A stretch of 64,000 nt of DNA from contig NQMI01000021.1 in the NCBI GenBank assembly GCA_002270565.1, positions 1 through 64,000 of the forward strand. The letters are read 5' to 3'. Of this stretch, positions 35,101-46,034 are shown one piece after another. The translations under genes and the position numbers were made by a program. Within the stretch, counting starts at the first letter, position 1. Each line of letters starts with the position of its first letter. The notes beneath the pieces were generated by a model. The model ran no database searches and was not told the origin of the DNA. It was given only the letters and a program-made list of their open reading frames with translations. This DNA comes from Stenocarpella maydis (taxonomy: Eukaryota; Ascomycota; Sordariomycetes; Diaporthales; Diaporthaceae).

Positions 35101-35349
35101 AGGTTGTAGGCCTGTGCTAGCTGTTCTCAGCCGAGATCCTTCCCTCTGGCACTTGGGCCCTTTGGACGATATCGTGTTTGCCTGTGGCTCAGATATAAAT
35201 GCCCATGTGTCCCCCTCTCACACGCTCACGCAACTCCCTCTTCTGTCGGGCTCACAAACAGATCAGACCCTCGACACCGCGCACCAACTCAAGAAACTAC
35301 TTCATCGTTGTTACAGCTGCCGCCCTCGCCGCTGCCGCCTGACCAAAGC
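32106..35349. other. Long intergenic region, no convincing gene
   Basis: About 3.2 kb. Frames of 100-180 codons at 33000-34900 occur on both strands at once and carry no motif, so I treat them as noise of GC-rich sequence. Just upstream of the FKBP gene lie GGCAG repeats (about 32118-32141) and a TGTCCTCT/TTGTCCTC tract (about 32273-32312). An ACCTAGGT palindrome is at 32807-32814. The last kilobase becomes pyrimidine-rich and holds the promoter of the downstream 103-aa gene. A long non-coding transcript is possible but unseen. Confidence 0.4.
35185..35205 (+). promoter_or_regulatory. TATA-like promoter element upstream of the 103-aa protein gene
   Basis: CAGATATAAATGCCC contains a good TATA box about 155 bp before the start codon of the following gene. 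It is followed by a CT/CA-rich stretch (CCCCCTCTCACACGCTCACGC and onward) of the kind found around fungal transcription starts. This supports real expression of the downstream frame. Confidence 0.45.
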
Positions 35350-35661
35350 ATGTCTCGTGGCTCCCAGTACGCCGTGGACGTACACAACCAGAAAGAATCC
35401 AGAACCACCTCTGTCGACTCGAGGGCAAGCCACTCCACAGTGTCCAGCCCCATGTCCACCTACTCCACGGGCTACGAGACCGATACCTCTTCGGCCAGCA
35501 TGTGGTCCACCCCCCAACAACCAGTCCAGAGCTACGACACCAGGACGAAAATCAACAGCAAGGGCACCTTCGTGACCGTCATCAACCACCACCAGAAGAA
35601 CCGCCAGGATGAACCCAGCCCAACATACAAGGCTGCCAAGACATACGCCAAACAGTCCTAG
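35350..35661 (+). CDS. Hypothetical Ser/Thr-rich small protein (103 aa)
   Basis: The single-exon frame starts at an ATG in a good context (AAAGCATGT), downstream of a TATA box and CT-rich leader. The product is hydrophilic and Ser/Thr/Tyr/Gln-rich (S-V-D-S-R-A-S-H-S-T-V-S-S-P-M-S-T-Y-S-T-G-Y-E-T-D), with a more ordered C-terminal part (G-T-F-V-T-V-I-N-H-H-Q-K-N-R) and a basic end. No signal peptide, cysteines or membrane segment. The S-P and S/T clusters look like phosphorylation targets. I do not recognise a named family. The 3' region has a T10 then CTT run typical of transcript ends. Confidence 0.6.
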   Translation: MSRGSQYAVDVHNQKESRTTSVDSRASHSTVSSPMSTYSTGYETDTSSASMWSTPQQPVQSYDTRTKINSKGTFVTVINHHQKNRQDEPSPTYKAAKTYAKQS

Positions 35662-37422
35662 GCGCGGGCCACCACTGGAGACAGGCCCACCACACACTGC
35701 CTCTCTTGACTTGATGGCACAGCATTGAATTTTTTTTTTCTTCTTCTTCTATCACCACTGCGGATGTCTCGACTCCTCGAGAACACACGTCATGTGAAAC
35801 GTGCCATTGCTTGATCTTGAGGTGATGTGGAGGGAACTGGAGCTTGCACACACAAACACACACAGAAGAGAACATCATGGGGCTTGCAATCGGACATGGA
35901 ATCGGCGTAACAGACTGGACGGGAGCGGGAAAATAAAAGGGATACCTTGATAGATTTGGGCAACCGGACGGAACAGGCGCACCACACTGGATGGGACACG
36001 GACCTTTGCTTGGATGGGACATATTTTACATTTCGGCACACCCCCCCCCAAGAAACAAAAACAATATCAGCTTCTTAGCACCCGGCCTCTTCCACAGGGT
36101 CCCATGTTGTGCCCTCTGATGCTTCCCTCTGGTGACTGTCAGCGTTAACTCGGCCGCCAACATAGGCCACGAAGCCCCCATCGCGGGTGCGCCACCAAAC
36201 AAATCTGACAGGTTGATGACTTTCCCATATTGCGGCTCTTAAGATTCTTCCTGCGAAGGAGCAAAAATGTGATGGGACTGGGGGCTGGGGGCTTGGGGGG
36301 GGAGGGGCTGGCCGGATGGGGCAGGTTGGGCCTGAACGGAAAAGAGGATGAGGATTTCTGGTTTCTAATTTTGGACTGCTGTGCCCGTCAGGTGTGTGTG
36401 CGTCGCGGGGTGGCGACAAAAAAGAAGCGTAAGAAAATGACGTGGCATAAGCAGGCGAGAATATAATTACACTCCAAAAGACAAGCCGTCTTTATCCACT
36501 TCCAGCAGGGTGCAAGGACTCAGCTGGCAATATTGTCGCAGAGCACGAGAAACCACGGAGACGTGGGGAGCGTGTGGTTCCCTCGCGGGGGGGGGGGTGC
36601 GAGAGGGTGCGGCAAGCCGACGAATGAATGAGTCGGCACTGTCATACTCGGGGCGTTGCTAACCGCGACGCATTGCAGCTATGCAAGCCGCCCCTGCCTG
36701 GCGAATCGTGTGCGCACCGCGTGCACCCTTCGATGCAATGCCAGCGAGGGGGCTTGCTCACGCATGGTATTCCCTTGGAGGCGATCTGCTGCAATTCCAA
36801 TGCTGTGCATGCGGATGCGCTGCCGTGAACATCTCAAGAGACCAAAACATCGTCTGTAGTCACTCGCGTTCCATGGGATTCTGGATTTCAAGAAGCTCGC
36901 TCTGACGCGTGGCAAGAGGATCGGTCCTTGGGCCAAAATGTCTCGGCCTTGGTGAGTGGAACCTTTCCGTTCCAGACTCGCACAGCACATCAAAGCGAAG
37001 CACGACACAACAGCATGCAGCACCTCGTGCGGTTCAGGCAATCTGGACCTGGTTTCCTTGCCTTTACCAAACGCGGTGGCATATCAGAATATAAATCCTC
37101 CGTGCATGCGCTACCTGAGGGCGTTGTTGTTTGTGGCAGTGGGGGACGGACCTATGCTCAAAACACGCTGCCTGGCTCACGCTGGTCAGAGCACACGGGG
37201 AAATGCATGCAAGATTCATTGACGCCGTTGCAAAACGAAACAGTATTCAGTCAGTCCTTTGGGAGGACAGCGGGTATCCTTTCACCTCCTCGACATCCGA
37301 GCTGCGGGCTCCACCTCATCTGGAGTGAGAGAGAAAAGGGAGAGCCTGGAAACTTGGTCTGCGCTCTTCCTCTCCTTCCCACCCGAGGCGCAGCTGCAGC
37401 CATGTTACGATGCTCCGGTCCT
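35662..37422. other. Intergenic region, no convincing gene
   Basis: About 1.76 kb with C8, G-rich and G11 homopolymer tracts (near 36044, 36290 and 36586). Frames on both strands overlap and lack motifs. The long plus-strand frame beginning near 36928 continues antisense through the RPEL gene and is not considered real. Confidence 0.4.
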
Positions 37423-37969
37423 CTAGGCGCCGCCCTCTCGCTTCGCGTACTCATCCTCGATGGCTTCCTTGTACTTCTCTTCGGGCGACCTGGGGTCCTC
37501 GTCAGGGTTGAGCACGCCCTTCTTGATGAGCTCATCCGGAGAGGGGCGGTGTGCAATCTTTTCGTTGAGGGAGTCTGCACGCATGTGCTTGGCGAGCTGT
37601 GGCATGGCGAGAACAAAGACGTCAGCCATCATGTCAAGGCCATGCAGGTGGCCGCTGCACCTTTGGGTCTGGTGCGGGCCTCTCCAAGCGGTCAGGGACG
37701 CACCTCCTTCTGCTTCTCAACCAGGGCCGGAGCGGCAGTTGTGGCCGGCAGGATGTTCCCTGGACAGAAGCACACATTGCAGTCAGCCTGGGCACGTGTG
37801 CATGGTGGCAACAGACTGGGTTCTTGTTACTCTCGACGAGCTCTGCGCGGTCCGGGCGCTGGGCAAGCTGCTTCTCGAGCGAGTTGCGGCGCGCAGCGTT
37901 GGGGTGGGAGATGGGCGTCTCATCGACCTTTGTCTCCTGGACCTCGGGGTTCGTGTTCTCGTCAGCCAT
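37423..37969 (-). CDS. RPEL-repeat protein (122 aa)
   Basis: Three exons (37831-37969, 37704-37759, 37423-37596) join in frame. Introns are 71 and 107 bp with GTAACA and GTGCGT donors. The first junction restores a perfect RPEL core (R-P-D-R-A-E-L-V-E-R-N-I-L). Two RPEL motifs are visible: residues about 29-51 (N-S-L-E-K-Q-L-A-Q-R-P ... ) and about 73-95 (D-S-L-N-E-K-I-A-H-R-P-S-P-D-E-L). In animals RPEL motifs bind monomeric actin (MRTF, Phactr). Short fungal proteins built from RPEL repeats are known only as predicted proteins, so actin binding is an inference here. The ends are acidic/charged (A-D-E-N-T-N-P-E-V and E-D-E-Y-A-K-R-E-G-G-A). Confidence 0.88.
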
Positions 37970-38930
37970 GTCGTCCTTGTCTGTTGGGGTTGCGCGGTGG
38001 GTGCAATGTTTATCGGGGAGACCTCGAGGAAGCAAGGACGAGAGCGAGGGCGGTAACAGCAGGCAGCGGGCAGCGGCCTCCTTTGTTTTTGTAGCACAAG
38101 AGGAAGCTCTGTACCAAGTCTGGCCCCTGAGTGAGCTTTCCCCAATCATCATCCCCTCCGCCCTGCTGTCGGTGGAGTGACATCAGGGGGCAGCTGGCAG
38201 GTGCCCCGCATTTTCGGGGCCCACGCAGCAGCGGCCACTGCCGAAGCAAAAGCTGGGGTCCACTGCTGGCAATGCTACTGGTTGACAAAGGCCTTACTGT
38301 AGGACCTACACCACCCCCGGGCAGCACATCTGATCTTATCTGGTTTTGTTTCTTGGTGACCCATGTCAAATAACAAACAAGACAGGCCGGCCCTCTTGGC
38401 TGTGATGGTTTTAGTACAAGGAGAACAGGCAGAAGAAAAGGAGACGATGGATTTCTTAGTTTCTCATCTTGTCAAGAATACGAAGAAATGTCTGGGACCG
38501 ACCATGTTACATGGTAGCGCGGTTATGGCGGCCAAGGTGCCTTTCTGTTGCTGCTAGTCATTGACATGAGTTCGGCACAAATAGGTTGAAAGGCCCAGTG
38601 GCGGAAGAGGGCCATTTGGTCTTCAAACGCTAATACCGCAGACTCCGTCCAAATCTACCTACAAAGTGATCTCGCGTACGCTGTTATGAGGTGGGGGTGT
38701 GACTGGCTATCAAGAACGAGCTCTGCTGTATAAACGCATGTTTGGGGGGCCGAAGTTGGCCAATATCATTTGATTTGCGGGAATGTTTCCCTACCACTGT
38801 GGTACATATATGCATACGACCCAAGGGATGGGTATTTCAGCCCCAACAGCGAATGTGTTACGCGGCCTCCTCCCCCATCCATTCCTACATCATACTCGGC
38901 AGTTTTGACTCCCCATTCTTGGACCGTACC
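37970..38930. other. Upstream region of the RPEL gene; no gene seen
   Basis: Holds the RPEL promoter and the left flank of the pogo transposon. Only short overlapping frames occur. Confidence 0.4.
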
Positions 38931-38932
38931 TA

Positions 38933-40782
38933 ACATGGTGGACCCCCATTCCGCACCCCCCCTGATTCCGACCACCCTCCTCGTCAATAATGCTACCATT
39001 CCCAACTTCAATTGCCCGCCACAACGATGACTGATCCCTCTCTCGTTGGTGTTGATGAATCGTTAGAATCGTTGCTATCAGGGGATATCTCGCCGGCTTT
39101 AATTTTAGCCTTCCGAATAGCCTTAATATCAGCGAAAGCCGCATTTGGGTTAATTATGACCTTCTTCCTCTTGAACTTCTTGCTAGCTTTAATTTAACTC
39201 TCCAGCTGCTTGTTTTTTCGTGAGGATATCATTAAATCGTACTCTTTCTGGTTATATGCTTTAATGATTTTTCTAAAGAGTTCTCATTGTGTGGGGCTTA
39301 AGTGTTTGTTACGTGTGTAAACGTGCACTATAGACCTTAATTTGCGTAACTGCTTAGGGGTCTCAAAAATAAACTTACGGACCTGGGGAAAAGACCGTAG
39401 TGTGCTGTTCTCATTGATGAAGCTATTCCTAGCACCAGAATTATCAGAATCGTCTTCCCTCTGGCGGTTTTTAAGGATATGGTTGCTGGAGAGCCCCCTA
39501 ACCCTATTGACCGGCCATAGCCCCGTTGCTCTCCACCCAGAATGAATATTCAAAGCCGTCAGTGCCTCCTCTCGAGCCTTGTGATAGCAATAGAGGAATC
39601 GCTGTTTGGCTATAACTGAAGAGGAATCATGTGCCTTAAGGAGGTGCAATTGTTTCCGGAACGCCCTCTTTAGCGGGCTAAATACAGCTATACTAAGGGG
39701 CTGCAGAACGTGTGTTGTATGAGCTGGCAAAAAGATGATATATATTTTATTTGAGAAGCACTCCTATATAAAATCAAGCGTTATGTGGGTGTGGTGCCCG
39801 TTGATAACCAATAATCGCCACTCATTAGGGTCCCTCGGCTTTATTTGAGGAATGAAGACTCTCCTTACCCACTCAAGGGCAATTTTTTCCTCTATCCATC
39901 CCTTCTTTATAAACGTAAATTGCCAGCCCTTAAAATCTTCAAGGGCTATAGGAAACCACTACTGCTAAATGCTCTTCCCTTTAAATATAATTAATAGGTT
40001 AAGTCGCTTGCCCAGAGCATTAACACACTCAAGGAAGGAGGTCCACACTTGAGAATTATAATCCAATTAGGAAATAGGGCTACCCTTTAAATAGCTAAAG
40101 ACAAGGGCTTCCTCCAAGCAACCCTCCATAAGCCCCCCCTTGTTAGCATTCCAGCGGTTACCCGGTTTAATAAACTTAATAATAGGCAGCTGGAGGAGGT
40201 CAAACCAAGCCCCGATATTCTTCCTTATAGCTACTTGAATCCTTAAGACTTCAATACGCTGATTCTTCCTTAATCAAAGCTCCGGATAACGAGAGAGGAA
40301 GCCCCAAAGCCATTACTTTCCAAGGGGAGGGTAGTCTTCATTCGGGAAGGCTAGCCAAGCTGCCAGACCCTACAGATTAAATCAACTAAGGCCAACCCCT
40401 AATTAGCTCTAGTTAATAATAAATAGAGCCAATATACTCTCTTAATAGTCAGAAAGAAGTCTCTAATAGCGGGAAGCCTCACGATAGCTTATGCTGCCCT
40501 TAAGGCGATCATGAAGAGTAGTCTTGGGAATATGCTACGCCTTGGAGGCCCCTTATAGGGACATTCCATTGCTAATCGCGTTAACTACAGTTTGCAGCTC
40601 ATCTTCTGTATATAGCTTCATAATAGTCTAATTGAGTTGGTGAAGAAGTTTGGTGTCTGGGAAAAAATCCCTCGTTGAGGAATTGAAGTTTTTATATGGG
40701 GGGTCGCCAGACGCGTATACCGCGTCACGCGAATGTGGGGCGGTCGGAATCAGGGGGGGTGCGGAATGGGGGTCCACCATGT
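38933..40782 (-). mobile_element. Complete pogo-type DNA transposon, 1850 bp, 43 bp TIRs, TA duplication
   Basis: The ends ACATGGTGGACCCCCATTCC (left) and its complement (right) form inverted repeats of about 43 bp with one mismatch, flanked by TA at 38931-38932 and 40783-40784. The single long gene inside, on the minus strand, is a pogo-family transposase killed by RIP stops. GC-rich ends with an AT-richer centre fit RIP of the coding part. This is a full-length copy with no internal deletion that I could detect. Confidence 0.9.
39008..40621 (-). pseudogene. Pogo/Tc1-mariner transposase with CENP-B-type HTH and DDE_1 domains, RIP-inactivated
   Basis: From an ATG at 40621 to a terminal TGA at 39008 one frame of 538 codons can be followed without frameshift, interrupted only by TAG/TAA/TGA codons. 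The N-terminus (Y-T-E-D-E-L-Q-T-V-V-N-A-I) matches a pogo helix-turn-helix. The centre contains E-W-R-L-L-V-I-N-G-H-H-T-H, equivalent to the second catalytic Asp region with Asp changed to Asn (a G-to-A RIP change). The P-A-H-T-T-H-V-L-Q-P-L and F-S-P-L-K-R-A-F-R phrases are diagnostic of DDE_1 pogo transposases. The longest open piece is 39730-39284. It encoded the cut-and-paste enzyme for this element and cannot be functional now. Confidence 0.85.
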
Positions 40783-40784
40783 TA

Positions 40785-42748
40785 CCTACGCCACAGCCAA
40801 CAGTGGCCGTCACTGATGCTATTGCGCCAGAGCTCAGAAGGCCCCGACGTCCTGGTTACTTGAGTAACCAGCTACATACCAGCAGTCCCACGACGTACTG
40901 TAGAAGAATAAGCATGTGGCGAGCACATGGGCGGTTGGCGATCCATTGCTCCACCTCAGAAACGTGGCCATCTATTCTAGTCCGTACAGTGTACAAAACC
41001 TGCTGTGTCAGGGACCGTAATACCAACATCACCCCTGGCCCGGTATTATGGACTTCGACTCACTGCGGCGGCACGGATGTATAAGGAAGGTACACTGGAT
41101 TCTCTTGAGGCGGGTCTAGAGAATTCTGACATTTCAGGTCTCCATGCCATAGTGTATCGGCGGGGGACGCCGTCTCGCTCACCACTCAATTGCAGAGAAG
41201 CCTGCTCTAGCGCTTTGAGAAAGCAACGGTTCGGTTACAAGAAGGGGAGGCTCTGAGGTGCGGAAGGCTAAATTCACTATTTCTGCACTGCTTGGCCGCT
41301 GAGTTCCCTCGTCACTCTGCTTGTGTTCTATACCCTCACATGCAGCCTCTTGGCACATCGAACAAGCTGATGAGATAAGAGTGACACAGCGTTCCAGCTG
41401 TTGTCCCATCGATCTGGGAGAGGAATGTCAGCGGCGGTCTCACCCAAGGGAGGAGCTGACGTCACTGTCCCTCAACGATATCACATTTGACCGAGACAGG
41501 GGCTGGCTGCAATACTTCGCCTCGGTCTGCTTGAGTACGTCTTTAGGCATTATGCAGACTCTCTATTTCTGTACCTAGGCTATGTGATGACCTGTCGTTT
41601 CTGCAAAGAGCAGAGTACCAAGCACAAGAGTACTCACACTCAAGGTAACCGTTGATTCAATATAACCACGTTAGTCAATCCAGTACACCAACCAATTCTT
41701 CGGACGTCTAGACTACAGTCTCCGGCAGGTAGAGAAACGGACCGTGTAGTCTATGTCTAGTATCATGGATGGTAGATGCAGCTTGAGGTGGTCAACAACT
41801 GACGGAGCCTCGCACTTCCATTGTTCCCTGCGGCACAGCATCCGTTCGACGATACACGCATGCATGTTGTGTAATATTGCTCTGGTTACGCATGCATGCC
41901 GTAACTTGACTTCCAAGGTTCTGGACTGCCAGTAAAGTACTTCCTCCTTTTACTCGCCCCAATCTGTGTGCCCACCACGTCATCTCGCACCCTGCCCCAG
42001 GGCTTGATTGCTGCTATCCTCTCATTCATCTGCCCTGGGCGACTAGGCCGTGGAGGCACCGAATTTTCATGGAGTAGTTGTTCAATCAAGACTGTGTAAC
42101 TACATATCACCATCTCGCCCCAAAAGGCATTGTCCCGAGGTGAAAGAGCATTGGCCATTTCTACTCTCGTGTTAGTTCGTGATACTTACGTTCAAGCCTG
42201 GTTAGCTATCTGCCTACCTAGGTCGGTAATCTATGCAACCCACCAGTTGAATGTTGACGGCACCCTCCAGCCCCCGAGGTCACTAACTGCTCACCAGTGT
42301 GCGATCGCCTTGAGCACCACATAGTCTTCCCCTGTCCCGCACGTTACACTGCACCAAGTAGCCTACATATGTATGTTGCTTCACTTCTCGCCAGAGGCCA
42401 AACCGCGTCTCGCTCTAATTGGTCGCGTGCCGAGGAGGTCGTGGCTACTTCAGCCAGACACGGCCATCCGGACCTGGTTCCGCCGAGACGTCGGTCGGAG
42501 ACGTGGCTAATCAGATTAGCAGGCTTATACCACTATCCAACAAACACCATTGACACCGGCGCTGTCTCGTCTGCCCTCTCAATCCCAATTGCTCACCCGG
42601 TACCTGGGTATTTGTAGTGTCCGCGCCCGGTTGCACCGTCTTCGAACCGACTAGGACCTTGCCTGTCTCAAATGCTGTCCCGCAGCAGCAGAAACGCCTC
42701 GCCAGTGTGCGACTGTCTGTTTCTCCCCCAGCAGCCAACAGGTCAAGC
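40785..42748. other. Intergenic region, no recognisable gene
   Basis: About 2 kb of normal composition with short frames on both strands. An ACCTAGGT palindrome is at 42216-42223 and a one-mismatch relative (ACCTAGGC) near 41573. The last 500 bp presumably held the promoter of the following hydroxylase-like gene. Confidence 0.4.
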
Positions 42749-43665
42749 ATGGCTGCTACTACCTCAACGTCTCTTGCGAGCTTCACCGGCCGGGCACTAG
42801 GGGTCGTGCTTGTTGCATGCATTCTTGCTTATTCCTCGATTTTCGGCAACTTGTCGGGCCTGGCATCTTTTGGCCCCAGCCCTCGCCTGTCTCTGTGCAA
42901 GTTTCCCGTCCCATTCATGTCGACCACGTGCCCCATGACTAGCGATGCCGCCTTTATCTGTGAGCCATCTTCCTACCGCACGCAGATCGTGTCACTCGAC
43001 CCGCTCCTCATCTATATTCATTCTTTCCTGCGTCCCGCCGAAATCAAATCTCTCCTCCGCACTGCTGACCCCCTCTTCAAGCCTTCCACCGTAACCAAGC
43101 ATGGCCGCAGGGTGGATTCTACTGAACGTACTTCGAGCACCGCAGGCCTGGCCCTTGATGACCCTGCGGTAAATTGTGTTCTCGCCCGGGCATCGGAATT
43201 CATCGGGACAGTCATGCGGCATGGTGTCGACGAGATGGGCCCTCCCCAGCTGGTCCGGTTCACCACCAGTCAGAAGTTCGACATCCACCATGGCTGGTAC
43301 GACACGCCCCAATGGGCGTATGACGGCTCAAACAGACGATTCAACAGGGTCGCCAGCTTCTTCGCGATCCTGCAGGACAACTGCACCGACGGGGAGACGT
43401 ATTTCCCCACGTCGGGCCATCAGCCGATAATCAAGGCACCCCGGACCAGCACCGGTCGAACGGCCCCAGAGAATGGACGCATTCGGACCCCATCTGGAGA
43501 GAGCATGAGAGCGGCGGTTTGGCCTTCAGGCCCATCAGGGGCAATGCGCTCTTCTGGCTGAATCTGCACGGCGATGGGACCGGACATGAGAAGACCCTGC
43601 ATGCCGGAATCCGGTCGGGAGTGGGCTGAAGACTGCTATGAATATCTGGCCTCGCCAGTTCTACG
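42749..43665 (+). pseudogene. Prolyl-4-hydroxylase-like 2-oxoglutarate/Fe(II) oxygenase, decayed
   Basis: The frame starting at 42749 encodes an N-terminal membrane anchor (A-L-G-V-V-L-V-A-C-I-L-A-Y) and a P4H-type domain: D-P-L-L-I-Y-I-H-S-F-L, S-T-E-R-T-S-S-T-A-G-L, F-T-T-S-Q-K-F-D-I-H-H-G-W-Y-D and F-F-A-I-L-Q-D-N-C-T-D-G-E-T-Y-F-P. The homology then moves to another frame (W-R-E-H-E-S-G-G-L-A-F-R-P-I-R-G-N-A-L-F-W-L-N-L) and near 43606 to a third (G-L-K-T-A-M-N-I-W-P-R-Q-F-Y). Each shift is explained by one missing base in a short T or C run. The iron-binding H-x-D reads H-H-G, so the aspartate is lost, while the distal His and the 2-oxoglutarate Lys are still readable. Such enzymes hydroxylate prolines in the secretory pathway. 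Sequencing error could explain the shifts but not the Asp loss as easily. Confidence 0.75.
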
Positions 43666-44610
43666 CTGCTGATTAATATCCTCTTCCGTGGAATCCAGTC
43701 TAACAGGTTATGTCGCCAGAGTTCCTTCGTGTGCGTAGATGTATGTAACTTGGGAACTTATGAAAACGCGACTTCTTACGCTCTGTGCATTACAACTCAG
43801 GTTATCCCCATATCTCCTTGATTAAACACATTATGTAAAATGATATCACACATCCCATATGAATTAGTATGGCGAATTGTGATGAAAATGCTCTCCTGCC
43901 GCCACCTTACCGCTTGGACGGCCCACTCCCGTCAGATGATGCGCGGACTGTATGGCTGGAAGTATGGATTTTTCCGATTTTGTTGATGGCGACTATGACA
44001 CTACTAATATATACAGTGTGTGACGTATAACTACCATGCACGACTGGAATTGCTTCTGATTGTGGCGTTGTTACTCGTTTCGTGTAGGCTTCAGGGACCA
44101 GGGCACTTACTATATGCACCCCTCATGCAGAGGGAATCCAGCGCCTCGCCTCCTTTGCTTGTTAACGCTACTTGTGCACAATCAATCTGGTTCCCCGTGA
44201 GCCATAAAATTCATCTAGCAAACTTCATCTTTCGATGCTTGGCTCCCAAACCACCTGTGTGCCATGCTCGGCCTTCCTTACATGAAATACCCACAGTTAG
44301 GCATTGCACGACAGAGATCGCTTCCGAAGGGCGCTCCTTATCGGACAGCAGGTCACCATAAAAAATTGTCTTTCGGTCCCCCATGAAAATCTGGTGCTGA
44401 TATTTCCTTGAGTTTGAGAGGCTCCATGTTGCACGCTATTTCCATACACTTCGGCTCTGATAATCTGCCTTGTATGCAAGACCGCGTCAGGTGCTATGCC
44501 TCTCTTCACTTTAACCAGAGCTTAAATCATTGGTTAACTGAGGGCCGGACTGAGCTGATCTACATAATGTGTGCTTCCCCTATCTAAGCTTTTGACCAGA
44601 TCGGTATGAG
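43666..44610. other. Intergenic region, no recognisable gene
   Basis: About 950 bp between the decayed hydroxylase and the Tc1/mariner derivative. Composition becomes slightly AT-richer to the right. No motif-bearing frame. Confidence 0.4.
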
Positions 44611-44612
44611 TA

Positions 44613-45430
44613 ACATCGTCGGCCACGATTCCGGCCGGGCCCCCATTCCGGTCGCCTTGCCCACACAAACTCAAACGTTTCAACAAGCAATAAGAAATCC
44701 AAATAAGATACTTAAAACCCCTAACCCTTATAATATATATAATATTTTACGTATAATATAAGGAAAATTTTTATTATATAATATTTCTATGTATAATAAT
44801 TTCCAAAGAATCTTTAAATATAGATTTTATAAAATGTTAATGATTCTAAATATTTTCTATAGGAATACTAATATTTAATCAAAGTTACTTATTTAAGAAT
44901 ATCTTTTTTAAAGAATTAAATGAAATTTTAGTTTCCTTAGTAATATTTATTTTAATATATTTATTATAAATATATTAAAGATTATCTTTAAAAATAATTT
45001 ATTTAATAATATATCTTAAGTTTTAAGTTTTCCTATATGAACCATTTATAAAGAAAATTTTCATATTTATAAATAACTTTTAAATTAATATTATTTTATA
45101 TTTATATTATATATTATAACTTTTATAAAATTATGTTTTTGATTAATTCTAAAAGTATTAGAGGATAACATATCTGTGAAGAAATCTTAGTATTATATAT
45201 ACAAATCTCAATATTTTATAGACTTTATATTTATAATATATAAAATACGTATTTTAATATTATTATAAAACAATCAAGTTAAAATATTATATTTTGAGCC
45301 TAGATTTAGGGTTGTTGGATTTAATTTGGATTTAATATGATCCATTAAAAAGTGAGTGTGTTTTGGTGTGAATATACTGTGTGTATGGTGGCCGGAATAA
45401 GGGGGGGGGCCGGAATCCGGGCCATGATGT
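44613..45430. mobile_element. RIP-mutated Tc1/mariner-type derivative, 818 bp, TA duplication
   Basis: Imperfect inverted repeats of about 43 bp (left ACATCGTCGGCCACGATTCC; right complement starts ACATCATGGCCC and shares GATTCCGGCC and ATTCCGG blocks) are flanked by TA at 44611-44612 and 45431-45432. The interior is over 80 per cent A+T by eye with no readable frame. GC-rich ends and an AT-rich core match the pogo element at 38.9-40.8 kb in style but not in sequence, so this is a second TIR family, internally deleted and heavily RIP-mutated. Confidence 0.7.
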
Positions 45431-45432
45431 TA

Positions 45433-46034
45433 ATACCAGGCGGTAGTATAATTGCAGATTGCCAAAGAGAGTGGCTGAGAACCAGATTTGTCTGAAACTC
45501 GCTGATAGAAGCTATGCCGCGAAGGAAGGAACAAGGAACAGAAAATCGAAGAGTTACATTGGTGGTGGGTAAGAGTTACACGTACGACAGGAAAGGGGAG
45601 TTAAGAATGGGAATTAAAAAAAAGAAAGGGATTGATCCCGAACCATATACTATTTCTAATGACCCCTATATGCAAACCCTACGCGGCTGTCTAATCAGTT
45701 GGTCGATATTTTGTCCATACTCAGGACCACGTTAGTTTCCATGCTTTGCCCATCACCTTGGTGTCGTTTTCGCGGCCCATCAACATTTCAAGCTGGGATT
45801 TTTCTCTCGATATGCCTCACAGTTGCGTTTGCGACAGCCAAAGTCGTCTTGTCTGCAACATTGCAATTCCTGTTGCCTCTTAGGCCCCGAGGCCCGCTCA
45901 AACGCCTTTGCGACACATTGTGGGCCACCAAAAGCGGTTTGGATGGGAACCTTGAACTGCATGAAAGAGGAGTGCTCGCCCTTGGGTGTTTCAACACAAG
46001 TCCAGTACACAATCAACTCAGAGCACTCTGATAA
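45433..46034. other. Intergenic region
   Basis: About 600 bp. Frames of 70-110 codons overlap on both strands without motifs. It probably includes the 3' region of the minus-strand secreted-protein candidate. Confidence 0.35.

Noticed and set aside
36928..38094. Plus-strand frame of 388 codons
   Set aside because: It runs antisense over the RPEL-repeat gene, whose three exons and motifs are clear. The long frame is a by-product of GC-rich codon use and has no motif.
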